NCBI GenBank assembly: GCA_019316985.1
Contig: CP079215.1
Coordinates: 4,898,001-4,962,000 of the forward strand
Length of the DNA: 64,000 bases
Reading direction: 5' to 3'
Origin: Paraniabella defluvii
Lineage (GTDB): Bacteria; Bacteroidota; Bacteroidia; Chitinophagales; Chitinophagaceae
The notes beneath the pieces were generated by a model. The model was not told the DNA's origin, ran no database searches, and worked only from the letters and a program-made list of their open reading frames with translations. Positions 24,145-34,747 of this stretch are shown here, one piece after another (the first letter of the stretch is position 1; each line of letters begins with the position of its first letter). The translations under genes and the position numbers were made by a program.

Positions 24145-24988
24145 ATGAATAAACGATTACTTTCCATTCCCGTTACAACAGTTCTTCTGGCACTTGCCGG
24201 CGTATTAGCTTGTACAAAAAAATAATATGCCTGAAGAGCAGCCTGGCTCTAAAACTACGGTAAGATCGGCGACAACAGCTGGCGACACCATTTTAAATGT
24301 AAACTATGAAAGTGGAACTACTGACTCGGGCATCCCGGGTCTTACCGGTAGTGATGCGTCTGCCCCGGACGCTGCCTATATAGTAAGCCCCGGCGGTGCG
24401 GGCAATTACGCCATAGCACATAAAGTGGTGTATGGAGATTCTGCCTACTACTCTGACGGTAATTGGAGAAGTGAAACCACTGCGCGATTTTTAACCTATA
24501 CGCATTTCATCCCGGGGCAGGAGCGGCGTTACGAATTTAGTGTGCTCTTAAAGGATTGGCCGGCCTGGACCAGTGCAGAAAGCGCTACCCGTTCTAATAT
24601 ATTCCAATGCCGGGTTAGCAATAGCAGTGCCTATGTACCGGTAATGATCCGCTTGCAAAGAAATGCCATACAAATACGAAGGGCCGATGCATCAACTGCA
24701 ACGCTTGTAACCAACTATATGGATTATGCGAATCAGTGGATGCATTTTAGAATAGATGTAAAATGGACCATGGATAATACCGGGTACATCAAAACCTATA
24801 ACAAGCTTCCCGGTCAATCGAGCTATACACAAAGCTCTTCTATTGAGAATATCAGAACTTTTACCGGCGACACTGCTGTAAATGGAGGTGGAAAATTTGG
24901 ATACGCCAAATGGGGTGTATATGGTGTGCCCGACAATTTAACAGGTATTGCCTATCATGATAATATAAGAATTATAGCATTAAATTGA
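24145..24988 (+). CDS. Heparinase-I-fold (Polysacc_lyase-like) lipoprotein, function uncertain (frameshifted)
   Basis: About 281 residues. MNKRLLSIPVTTVLLALAG followed by VLAC is a lipoprotein signal; one missing A in an A-run near 24,220 breaks the frame just after Cys-Thr-Lys-Lys. The rest has the beta-jelly-roll pattern of PL13/PL20-type polysaccharide lyases: an early NYESG strand, RSETTARFLTYTHFIPGQ, RYEFSVLLKDWPAW, SNIFQCRVSNSS, QWMHFRIDVKWTMDNTGY and the end GKFGYAKWGVYGV. Compared with heparinase I, the catalytic 'QWHG' segment is replaced by QCRV, so the catalytic His is not at the expected place. It could be a lyase with different chemistry or a surface GAG-binding protein. It sits between GH88 and heparinase III on one strand. 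Confidence 0.7.
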
Positions 24989-25014
24989 TACAATAATAAT
25001 TTAACAACAAGAAG

Positions 25015-25037
25015 CCGCCGCAGCATCGCTGTGGCGG
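25015..25037 (+). terminator. Intergenic hairpin before heparinase III
   Basis: A 10-bp stem (CCGCCGCAGC with GCTGTGGCGG, one G-T pair) and a 3-base loop, lying 27 bases after one gene and 18 before the next. It lacks a T-run, so it is more likely an mRNA-stabilising or attenuating hairpin than a classical terminator. Confidence 0.4.
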
Positions 25038-25055
25038 ACTTACAATAAAAGTACA

Positions 25056-27009
25056 ATGATGCAAACAAGGTATTTTCTGCTATTAGCCATGCTGGTCATT
25101 AGTGTTTTGTCCCATGCCCAGCAGTATGTAGCCAAAGAAAGCTTCAATGAAATTAATCTCAATTATCCCGGTCTTGAAAAAGTAAAAGCCCAGGTAGCCG
25201 CCGGTAATTACCCCGCCGCTGCTGCAACCTTGCTTGCCTATTACAGGAACAAGAGCAAAGAACCCGATTTCAGCGCCGCTGAAGAAGAAATTGAACTAAA
25301 TCAGCCGGTTGCTAAAAATGTTCAGGCTGCTGCTGATAGTGCATTGCAGCACCGGTTCCAGCCTCATAAAGGCTATGGCTTTTTAACTATGGTAAGGATA
25401 TTAACTGGCAATACTGGCCGGTAAAGGATAATGAAGTACGCTGGCAATTGCACCGGGTAAAATGGTGGCAGTCTATGGCGCTGGTATACCGGGCTACCAA
25501 GGATGAACGTTATGCCCGGGAATGGATATTACAGTTCAGAGATTGGGCGCGCAAAAATCCCCTGGGGCTATCTAAGGATAACGACAAATATGCCTGGCGA
25601 CCATTGGAAGTGTCTGACAGGATACTCAACCTGGCGCCCTCATTCAATATTTTTGTGCATGCTCCCGACTTTACACCGGCGTTCCTTATGGAGTTTTTAA
25701 ATAATTATCACCAGCAGGCAGACTATTTGTCCAATAATTATGCAGACAGGGGAACCATCGTCTTTTTGAAGCACAGCGGGTATTGTTTGCAGGCGTTTCT
25801 TTCCTGAATTTAAACGGTCGGCTGCCTGGAGGAATGGAGGCGTAGCTATTCTTAACGATGAAATAAAAAAGCAGGTGTATCCCGACGGAGTACAGTGGGA
25901 GCTTTCGCCCAACTATCATGTAGCTATGATCAATACGTTTTTAAGCGCGCTTCGTTCAGCTCAAAAAGCAGGCATGGAGCATCTGTTTCCATCCAGCTAT
26001 AAGGAAACGGTGGAGAAAATGATCATGGCTACCATCAACTTTTCTTTTCCTGATTATACTTACCCTGTATTCAGCGATGCCAAGCTGGTAGAGAAATCTT
26101 CCATGCTGAAATCATATGCTACCTGGTATAAAGCTTTTCCAAACAATAAAATAATTCAATATTATGCTACCGACGGTAAAAAGGGTAAACAGCCGCCTTA
26201 TCTTTCCCATGCTTTAGCCAGTTCCGGTTTTTATACGTTTCGCAATGGATGGGATACCGGTGCTACGGCAATGGTATTAAAAGCCAGTCCCCGGAGCCTT
26301 CCATGCACAGCCTGATAATGGTACTTTTGAACTTTGGGTGAAGGGCCGCAACTTTACTCCGGATGCCGGTTGTTATGTATATGCCGGCGATTCTTCGATC
26401 ATGAAGCTGCGTGACTGGTACCGCCAAACACGCGTGCATAGTACTCTTACATTAAATAACGCGAACATGGTCATCACGAAGGCCGCGCAGCAACAATGGA
26501 AAACAACAAAAGACCTGGATGTTCTCACGTACACCAACCCGAGCTATGCGCAGCTCGATCACCAGCGTACCGTATTGTTTGTCGATCATAAATATTTTGT
26601 AATAATCGACCGTGCCATAGGAGAGGCAACAGGTACGACAGGGGTGCATTTTCAGCTTAAAGAAAATAGTAATCCTGTTTTCGACACACAACAGCAAAGA
26701 GTTTATACCACGTACGGCGACGGCAATAATTTATTGATCCAGAACCTGGGCAACGAACCTGTTTCACTAAAAGAAGAGGAAGGTAAAGTATCGTATTCCT
26801 ACCGGCAGGAGTTAAAGCGCCCGGCGTTTGTTTTTGAAAAATCAAAACAGGGCGCTGCCCCACAAATATTCATTACGGTATTGTACCCATTTAGCGGCAG
26901 CAAACCTCCGGTAATCAGCTTGAAGGAAGAACCGGACAATAGTTTTGATGCCGGATCGCTTCGGCTGGTGGTAACAGTCGATGGTAAATCCCGCCACATC
27001 AGCCTGTAA
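25056..27009 (+). CDS. hepC: Heparin-sulfate lyase (heparinase III), polysaccharide lyase family 12 (frameshifted)
   Basis: About 652 residues, against 659 for Pedobacter heparinus heparinase III, and alignable to it from memory throughout. Signal peptide (LLLAMLVISVLSHAQ), toroid domain with WPVKDNEVRWQLHRVKWWQ and ARKNPLGLSKDNDK, then EFLNNYHQQADYLSNNYAD. After repair the catalytic Asn-His lies in GNHRLFEAQRVLFAGVSF. The catalytic Tyr is in QWELSPNYHVAMI and the third residue, His, in GAFHAQPDNGTFELW. The beta-sandwich follows (NFTPDAGCYVYAG, WYRQTRVHSTLTLNNANMV, FVIIDRAIGEATG). It cleaves undersulfated heparan sulfate at GlcNAc/GlcNS-GlcA linkages. Breaks near 25,390, 25,760-25,805 and 26,290, each a single missing base. 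Confidence 0.96.
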
Positions 27010-27011
27010 AG

Positions 27012-27053
27012 GGTAGTGGTTGCTTACAAACAATCAGCAGGTAACCACCTACC
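27012..27053. terminator. Hairpin between convergent genes
   Basis: GGTAGTGGTT pairs with AACCACCTACC (one bulged C) across a ~21-base loop, just after the heparinase III stop and before the end of the convergent GT61 gene. No T-run; a weak bidirectional terminator candidate. Confidence 0.35.
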
Positions 27054-27109
27054 GGGTGCGTCGCCGGATACCATTATAATTTATGCTTTAATATGTTCGT
27101 TTCACCCTA

Positions 27110-28294
27110 TTACAGCTTGCCCAAAATATTTTCCAGGCTGGCCTGTAATTTCGGGATGGATACATACAAATCCTGGTAAAGTGCGTTAAAGTAATCGTTC
27201 GAAATGTCGGGGTGGGTGTCATCACGGTACGCGGCATATTGCATGTTATTAATTTGGGCCATATAAAGGAAGTAGTCGTAGGTCCAGCTTGTAGGAATCA
27301 ATTCGTATAAAAATGTGCCGGGTTTACAAAACATGATATTGGCAAAGGAGGCGCCATGCGGTCCGATGATAAAGGACGCGTTCCGATAGATGTCAATTTG
27401 CTCTCTGACAGTTCTGCTTTTATCTTCAATAATAATAAAACCAAATTTTTTTAACAGCTCAATCACTTCAGCTTCATTTACCACAGCTCTCCGGGCGTTC
27501 CTGCTGATATATATCCGGTTACCTGCCGAAGGAGTGTCAGCTGAGATGTTTAAGCTCTTTTCAACATTACGTTTTAAAGAAAGTATTTCATTAACATTGG
27601 GTTTCCATGTTCCCATGTTTGCGAAAATGATTTTTTCAGCGGAGAGTTTACAGCTCCGGCTATCGATGTAATTGTTCGGGTTGAAGCCCAGCAATTCCAT
27701 ATATTCTTTCTCATAATTGCCACCAAAAGAGTGGTAGGTAATGAATATATCCTGAAGGTTTTGGTCGCCTAATGCATCTTTTATCCTGCTTAGTTTGGCG
27801 CCTACCATCAATACATAGTCATAATAACCTGTAAGCGAATTAAAGGTACTCATGTCCTGGTGGTGGCTTACCAAAGGAATAAGTGTATCCACAACTTTGG
27901 CAGGACGTTCATCCTTTTTCCTGCCTCGCATAAAAATCCGCGGTGATCCCAGTCTGTACGCAGCACGGTTTTGTTAATGACAATAGAACCGTTGGTGGAA
28001 ATAAAACCATCTCTGAAGCTACGTTCCCAGACATATACTGGATCCGACTTAAAAGTATAAGACTTGAAAAGCAGATTTTGGGGATTATTTTGATCAGGTA
28101 TATCCGGCAAATCAACCTTCGACTCCGGAATTGTTTTGATACAATATGGCTCCAACTCCTGTATGGTTGCATCGGCTGTTAAAAGCGAAAAGCCTTTGGT
28201 TTTCCAGTAGGTTTCGCTAAGCGAGTCTATTCCAAGTATATACCCTTGGTTTTTTTAATATTGAAGTGGCCAGTGTTTTAAGTGTTCCCATCAT
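27110..28294 (-). CDS. Glycosyltransferase family 61 (DUF563-like), frameshifted
   Basis: About 394 residues, cytoplasmic. The C-terminal half is the classical GT61 pattern: NRIYISRNARRAVVNEAEVI, REQIDIYRNASFIIGPHGAS, FANIMFCKPGTFLYELIP. The start at 28294 (MMGTLKTLATSIL) is in another frame; a missing base near 28,225 breaks it, after which GIDSLSETYWKTKGFSLL continues into LEPYCIKTIPESKVDLPD, and a second break lies near 27,930. The family transfers sugars to glycans or glycoproteins (for example xylose or GlcNAc); acceptor and donor cannot be told from the sequence. It converges on the heparin locus and has no obvious cell-wall neighbours. Confidence 0.83.
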
Positions 28295-28797
28295 AAATAA
28301 AGGATCTATTAGTATTGTAAAAAGGCAGACCGGCTTTTGGCGCGGTAACTTAAGTTAAAGCTCGTTTTGGCGCGATTTTACAATTGTTCAGATGTTATGA
28401 TTCATTGTCCCTGTAACAAAGATATAGGTAAAGCGGGGTTACTTAGATAATATTTTAAGCAGTGGTAAATACGGCCGGAGAAAAAATGTCTGTATGCAGC
28501 TTTGTTAGCGATATTGTGTACATACTGAGATATTGCCCGGTGATTACAGGCGCGATTGAAAAGCAATGGTTCCGGGTATTTAATTTTAGGTAACAATAAT
28601 GTGCATTGTCGCTGCATGATGAGCCGGGATAGGGGTGGTTTGTTAACTGCAGCATACACCGGCACGACATTTTACGGCAGTATAGCGCCCCATACACGGT
28701 AGCAAATGTCCTGTTCAATAACTATTATGCCAACGTCGGTTGTATTAACTTTTCTTTTATAAAAAAAGGGGGATTTTGCCTGCAAACACAACAAAGC
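28295..28797. promoter_or_regulatory. Intergenic region with operator-like repeat (28335-28374)
   Basis: About 500 bases between the divergent GT61 and Kelch genes. At 28,335-28,344 and 28,365-28,374 the ten bases TTTTGGCGCG occur twice with a 30-bp period, and between them lies the perfect 12-base palindrome TAACTTAAGTTA (28,346-28,357). This is about 40 bases upstream of the GT61 start. The remaining ~420 bases show no convincing gene on either strand. Confidence 0.45.
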
Positions 28798-29875
28798 ATG
28801 ATGATTTTAAGCAGGTTAAAAATCCCGAGCACTACACTGGCTTTTGCCTTATTGGCAGTATTTTTTATAGCAAACGGATGCTCAAAGGATACCGATAGCA
28901 GCAGCGATCTTACCGGAAACTGGAAGGTTTCTTCCGAATTTGAAGGAGTAGGCAGGACTGAAGCCGTCAGTTTTACGGTTGGCGATATGGTATACATTGG
29001 CTTAGGATACAATGGAACAGTAGGCTATACCGGCAGTGAAAGGTTGAATGACTTTTGGGCCTTTCAGAAAACCAGTGGTACCTGGAAAAGAGTGGCATCA
29101 TTTCCAGGAGCTGCCAGAAATAATGCGGTCGCTTTTGTAGTGGATGGTATAGGGTATGTAGGAACGGGATTTGATGGTACCCAAAGGCTGAGCGATTTCT
29201 GGGCCTATAATCCTACTACCGATAGCTGGTCTGAAGTAGCCGACCTGGCAGATTTTGGTGGCGTAGCCCGTTACGGCGCAGTGGCTTTTTCTATCGGGAA
29301 TAAAGGGTATATCGCTACTGGTAACGGAGCAGGTGCCGAAGGCTATCTTAAAGATCTTTGGGAATATAATCCGGCGTCCAATACCTGGGTGCAAAAAGCC
29401 AGCCTTACAGGGTCTAAACGCCAGGATGCCGTGGCATTTGTTTATAACAATAAAGCATATGTAGTTACAGGAAATAATAATGGGAGCTTGTTATCGGACT
29501 TCTACTCTTACGATGCTTCGGCGGACGCCTGGACCAGGTTGCGTAATGTAACCTCTTCAAACGATGATGAGGATTATGACGATGACTATGGAGCCAATAT
29601 CACCAGGAGCAAAGCATCTATTTTCGTACTGGGCAACAAAGCCTATTTATGTTGCGGGAGTACAAGTGGTATTACCAATACGGTATGGGAGTATAATATT
29701 GACGGCGATATCTGGGAGCAGAACTTCTTTTGAGGGCGCTTCCCGTCAGGGTGCGATAGGATTTTCTTTGGGAGGAGTCGGCTATATTACAACCGGCACA
29801 GGCGGCAGTACCTACTTCGATGACCTTTGGGAGTTTTATCCCGATCAGGAGCAGACTTCAACGGATAATTATTAA
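28798..29875 (+). CDS. Kelch-repeat lipoprotein (frameshifted)
   Basis: About 359 residues. The N-terminus has a hydrophobic stretch ending FIANGCSKDTDSSSDL, a lipoprotein signal with Asp at +4. Then come five or six Kelch blades with the pattern 'A.F..G...Y...G.....L.DFW.Y......W': AVAFVVDGIGYVGTGFDG, SDFWAYNPTTDSWSEV, KDLWEYNPASNTWVQ, DAVAFVYNNKAYVVTGNNNG. A Ca-binding-like acidic patch DDEDYDDDYG occurs near residue 260. One break near 29,727 shifts the last blade (GASRQGAIGFSLGGVGYITT) into another frame. In Bacteroidota such proteins are often encoded next to DUF4270 genes, as here. The role is unknown; probably outer-membrane or periplasmic binding. Confidence 0.87.
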
Positions 29876-29934
29876 CATCATATTTAAGTCTTTATGCCTC
29901 CACTTCAGTAATCGCAGGAGCATAATCAGGGACC

Positions 29935-29965
29935 GGGCAGTTAATATTTTTAACTGCCCAATTTT
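29935..29965 (+). terminator. Rho-independent terminator candidate after the Kelch gene
   Basis: Perfect 9-bp stem GGGCAGTTA/TAACTGCCC with a 7-base loop, followed by AATTTTT, 60 bases after the Kelch stop. Confidence 0.6.
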
Positions 29966-30007
29966 TAAACATCTTCCGGTTTCTTTTCCAATTTAAATAA
30001 TCATTTC

Positions 30008-31321
30008 ATGATAAGGCATTGCCGGCTTTATATATCCCTTTCGCTCTTTGTATTATTGGCCTGTCAAAAAACAAGTGTCTACTTTCAGGATAATACAATA
30101 ACAGAAGATCCTAATATTACGTTTTGGGATAACTACAAGGTAGCTTTAAGTACTTACAAGCTGGATACGTTTGTTACAACGGGCGATAGCGTCTGGGCTT
30201 TAGGATCTGTTTATGATACGCAGTCAGGTAAAATAACAGGTACATCTTATGGAGAACTTGGCAGGCCCACTGAGCATCCGTTTCTCGCTGAAAATATTGC
30301 CGTGGACTCGGCAGTATTATTTTAGTGCCGAATGGTAATTATTATGGCGATACAACCCAACCATATCACTTAAAAGTTTACCGACTTTCTGAAAATCTGG
30401 GAACGGATACAGCTGTAAACATAACATACTACAATACCAGTTCAACACCCCACGAAACCGTTGCTATCGGCTCAGTGACCACCTTGGTTCATCCGCAAAA
30501 AAGAGATACGGTCTTCATCAGGCTGGCCGATGCCTTTGCAAGGGACCTGTATGGGCACATGCGTGGAAACACTGAAGTGATGAGGAGCCAGGCTACCTTC
30601 CGTTCGTATTGTAAAGGGATTTGCATTGAGCCGGACAGCCTGGGCAATAAAGCAGTGTATCAGTTTGCTGCAACAGGAAGTGCCGCCATTATCAGGTATT
30701 ATTATACCGAGAAAGGATTATATAATGTTAACAGGTACTATGATATAAGCTACCTGCCTTCTAAACAGTATAATAATCTTCGTTTCAATTATAATAGTTC
30801 CCCTTCAGCGTTTTTTCGCCTCTAAAACGATCATTGATCTCCAGCGGTACAACCAATGATAAAGCATTTTTAAATAATTATTTGCCATCCCTGGTAAAGG
30901 TAGAGTTTCGGATATATCCAATATAAAGTTAACATACCCCTATATAAAGGTGATGAGGGCTGAATTGGAAATTAGGGTGGATGGTAGTTTAAATGCTTAT
31001 CCTTACGTGGTCCCTCCGCAACTGTTGATTTATGTCAGTAATCAGAATAATGAGCTAAGCAGTGTGTTGCTCTCTGATCAAACCGGCGCAGTGCAGACTG
31101 GCAACCTGGTGATTAAGCCAACGATACCGGAAGGTACGAGGTATACCTTTGATATAACCGGTTATATAACTACAATTTTAAGTGAGGGAGGGTATTCTAA
31201 AAAAGCGCTTTTTCTAAGTCCGTACGAGAATGGGTATGATAGTCCTACATCCAGGCTGGTGTTAAATGCAGTTTCTAAAGACCCTGATATACGTCTAAAA
31301 TTATATGTTCTTGGTTTATAA
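30008..31321 (+). CDS. DUF4270 lipoprotein (frameshifted)
   Basis: About 437 residues. The N-terminal signal (LYISLSLFVLLACQKTSVYF) has the lipobox LLAC. TTGDSVWALGSVYDTQSGKI with GTSYGELGRP, and the C-terminal TPSTRLVLNAVSKDP-like ending (SRLVLNAVSKDPDIRLKLY), are typical of DUF4270 proteins of Bacteroidota. Two breaks, near 30,320 and 30,825-30,950. It lies in a conserved type of cluster (Kelch, DUF4270, outer-membrane protein); its biochemical role is not known. It overlaps the next start by 17 bases, so the two are translationally coupled. Confidence 0.8.
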
Positions 31322-32589
31322 AAAACAAAAGGTAAGCTTTACGTTGGCAATTACGCTTGTAGCCTCACTGGCCACGGGTGGCATTGTAAATGCACAAAAT
31401 GTGACGTCGCCCTATTCAACATTGGGTTTGGGTGACATTGATACAAAGACGACCGGGCGTTACTCTATTAGCGGTAGCGCTGCGGTGTCGCGGCGTAATA
31501 GCAATACTTATAATGATGCCAATCCGGCATCGCTGACTTCTCTGGCTTTAAAAGTCGTCAACTTCGACTTACTGGGCCGGGGACGGGCGGGCAGTTTCAG
31601 GCAGGAACGGCAGATACTATTTCAGCGGTAAGCAAGGACTTTGTGATCCGTAATATTTCGCTGGCGTTCAGGCCACACCTGCGTACTGGTTTCGCACTTG
31701 GCTTAAAGCCATATAGTTCGGTTAACTATAAGTACGCATTGCCTGATGCCGTCTATAATAATGAATTAAATGGCTACACCAGGAGTGTAGAGGGAACGGG
31801 TGGAATCAACCAGGTCTATGCTTCCTTTGGATATGCATTGAGCAGGCACCTGTCTGTGGGTGTTACGGCATCTTATCTCTTTGGCACCACACAAAAGAAT
31901 ACGAATTATTTTGATCCGGATGTTAGCCTGGATATCAGCAGGGAAAGTTATCAGTTTTACAGCGGTTCTACAGTGCTGACAGGGCTACAATATTATACCG
32001 ATGCAAAGCGCAACTGGCAACACACGATCGGATGGACTGGTACCATAGGAACAGACTTAAAAGGATATGCAAAAACGGAATACCTCAGCGCTGACAGTGT
32101 CTTTTTTAAAAACAGCAATGGTAGCGTCTCATTTGATATGCCGGCCGGTACTTCCCTTGCCTATACGGCGTCCAATAAGCAGGGCTTGAGCCTTTCTGCA
32201 CAGGCTGCTTATTACCACTGGCCCCGTCAACAACTCAATTATAGCAATACCTATACATCGCCTTCAGCAAGATTGTCGGTGGGGTGGGAGTATGCAAAGA
32301 CAGCCAGGTCTCCAATGAGTAATGCGTACTATGAGAAATTTTACCTGGGTATGGGAGCGGTCGCTCAAAATAGCTATTACCATTTAAGTGGCAATAAAAT
32401 TTGGGATTGTTCGGTTACATTGGGTGGCGGCTATAATTTCTCGGGAAGCTTCCAGTTGCATTCAGGAATTGAATTCGGACACAAAGGCCAACAAAGCCTG
32501 GGACAGATAGGGAGCGGTATACCCAGTTTACTTTAGGTGTAACGATACGGAGCTTATGGTATCGGTCGGGCCGGATGGACGATGACTAA
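31305..32589 (+). CDS. Outer-membrane beta-barrel protein (frameshifted)
   Basis: About 428 residues. The signal peptide (KKQKVSFTLAITLVASLATG...NAQ) is followed by VTSPYSTLGLGDIDTKT and NTYNDANPASLTSLALKVVNFDL, the start typical of FadL-like or 'putative outer membrane' barrels of this phylum. Amphipathic strands alternate throughout (VYASFGYALSRHLSVGVTAS, FYLGMGAVAQNSYYHLSG, SFQLHSGIEFGHKGQQ). A break near 31,605 and one near 32,515; the second puts the real end QFTLGVTIRSLW...MDDD at 32589. No enzymatic motif. It is coupled to the DUF4270 gene. Confidence 0.78.
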
Positions 32590-32667
32590 AGTTATAATAC
32601 TATCTTAAAATATTGCAGCATTCGTTTTTGATTTATCCAGATAATACATTTGCCAGCTGAAAAGATT

Positions 32668-33803
32668 ATGACTGTATCTCCCGCGTTCAGGCAACCAATT
32701 CCTTACCGTAATATTTTTATTATAGCGCTGCTTACAATTCCGCTTTTTGGTTTGTCGGTAGCTGTTCCCATGCCCGCCTTGCTCTCCGGAAGATTTACGT
32801 GGGCCGACGCTAAGTTTGGCTTTTTTACCGCATCTTTAAATGTTGCCTGCTTTTGGTGTATTAATATATTGCTGCTTTATTTATGGACGCGGTACATCAG
32901 CAAGCCATTTTATTGGATAAGGTATATTGCCAGCCTTATTCTCTGCGGCCTGGCAGCTTTATTGATTATGCAATCTGCCAGGTCGGCGCATTGGTTGCCC
33001 ATGAACGTGTTGCGACTGTCTTTACAATCCAAAGACAGCCTCGGTTTCAGGCGGTTCTCCGGTATGATACCCCGCCAGCCCCACAGCGGCAGGTTTTTCA
33101 TTTATTTCGCCTGGCGCCGGGGCAGTCCACGAATATCATTGTGCTGGTATTGCTCGAAATGATACTATTAAGAAGTCGTAAAAATTTAATTCAAAAGGAA
33201 AACGAAGAACTGCGTATGGCTAACCTGGAAGCACAGCACAGTCTTCTAAAACAGCAGCTGCAACCTCATTTTCTTTTTAACTCGCTCACTATTGTAAAGG
33301 CACTCATTAAAAAAGATGCACAGAAGGCCGAGCGGTATGTAGACATGCTTTCTGAGCTTTTACGATATTCGGTATATTCTCACAAAAATTACGCAGTTAC
33401 TCTTGAGGAGGAGCTCAACTATGTGCATACCTATCTGGAAATGCAGCAGATCCGTTTTATTGATTCTTTTACTTTTTTGTTTGATGTTCCCGAGCCGCTT
33501 CTGAAAAGTATGCTGCCTATACATTCCGTTCAGTTGCTGGTAGAGAATGCCCTGAAGCATAACTACTTTACCAGAACGCAGCCTCTTCATCTTACCATAA
33601 CCGGTGACATGGCCTCCCAAACGCTTCTTGTAGAGAACAATCTTCAGTTAAAAGCAAATCCGTCTTCAATTGAAGGCCTGGGACTTAAAAATCTTTCGGG
33701 TCGCTATAAGCTTCTAGGAGGCGAGGCGCTGTATATCAGGCAGACGGAGGAAAAATTTATTGTTTCATTAAAGCTGTTAAAAGATGGAGGCGGTTATAAT
33801 TGA
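32668..33803 (+). CDS. LytS/YehU-type membrane sensor histidine kinase (frameshifted)
   Basis: About 378 residues with four predicted membrane helices (IFIIALLTIPLFGLSVAVPM; FFTASLNVACFWCINILLLY; IRYIASLILCGLAALLIM; NIIVLVLLEMILL), then a coiled linker and the His_kinase domain. The phospho-acceptor is in LKQQLQPHFLFNSLTIVKAL, with VQLLVENALKHNY as N-box and GLGLKNLSGRYKLLGG as G-box. The frame changes between about 33,040 and 33,135. A TTG at 32650 is an alternative start; the ATG at 32668 is preferred. It overlaps the LytTR regulator by 20 bases, so the two form a coupled signalling pair. Its signal is unknown. Confidence 0.9.
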
Positions 33804-34534
33804 AGACGAGTATTATACTGCAGAGTATTTGAAAGAACTGATTAGCCAGGTGGCCCCTGATATCGAGGTAAACAGGATCCTGTCTGGTGTTAACGATGCC
33901 TTATCTTATTTCAGTTCGCAGGTATCTACTGATCTTATTTTCTGTGACATTCACCTGGCCGATGGTTCGGGCTTTGATATATTTACCGTGCTGAAAATAA
34001 AGATCCCGGTAATTTTGTAACGGCCTATGACCAGTATGCACTGCAGGCTTTTAAAGCAAACGGTATTGATTATATATTAAAGCCATTTAATGGAAATGCC
34101 GTTCTTGAGGCTATAAATAAGTTCAGAATAATGTATACCGCAAAGGCAAAAAACTTTACGGGCTACAACATGATGCAGACCTCGCCAAAGGCTGCTACAG
34201 GGCCCTCATCTATACTGGTCAAATTCGGGGAGAAGATAAAGCCGGTTAAAATTAAAGATATTGCCTATATCAAAACGGATAATAAATGGGTGCAGCTGGT
34301 AACTTTTCACAATGAAACCTTCGTTTATAATAAGACGCTTGAAGAAATGGAACGGGCCTGTGGTGAAAGTTTTTACCGTGTAAACAGGCAGGTGTTGCTG
34401 AACAGGAGGCTATCGGGGAAGTGCTGCAAACTTATTCCCGTAAACTCCTTCTTCAGCTAAAAGTAAGTAATGCACCAACGCTGGAGATTAATAAAACAAA
34501 GATGAGTCATTTCTTAAACTGGCTTAGTGTTTAA
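33784..34534 (+). CDS. LytTR-family response regulator (frameshifted)
   Basis: About 250 residues. The receiver domain has acidic residues in VIIEDE, the phospho-acceptor Asp in LIFCDIHLADGSGFD, and after repair TAYDQYALQAFKANGIDYILKPF. The C-terminal LytTR DNA-binding domain has IAYIKTDNKWVQLVTFHNE, FVYNKTLEEMER and FYRVNRQVLLN. Breaks near 34,015 (T-run) and 34,405; after the second the protein continues EAIGEVLQTYSRKLLLQLKV and stops at 34534. It is partnered with the overlapping LytS-type kinase. Confidence 0.9.
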
Positions 34535-34663
34535 TCTGCAAAGTATCGATAACTTAAAACTGCTATCCGATACCATTAAGCGCACTCTTACCCGGCTGAT
34601 CTTCATGTTGCAGGTAAAAGCTGTTCGTCTTAAGCACTTTCCGTCTTATGCCCTAATAAAAAG

Positions 34664-34712
34664 CTGGCGCCGATGATCGCACAGTAATGATCATCGGCGC
34701 CAGTCAACATTT
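34664..34712. terminator. Strong bidirectional terminator
   Basis: Perfect 15-bp inverted repeat CTGGCGCCGATGATC / GATCATCGGCGCCAG around a 10-base loop, followed on the plus strand by TCAACATTTTTC. It separates the convergent LytTR and alanine dehydrogenase genes. Confidence 0.75.
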
Positions 34713-34747
34713 TTCTATCTAAAAAAGCAGGAAAATCCTCAGAAGTA

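Noticed and set aside
29564..29740. A separate gene starting inside the Kelch gene
   Set aside because: Only the part after ~29,727 is coding in that frame, and it is the last Kelch blade displaced by one missing base.
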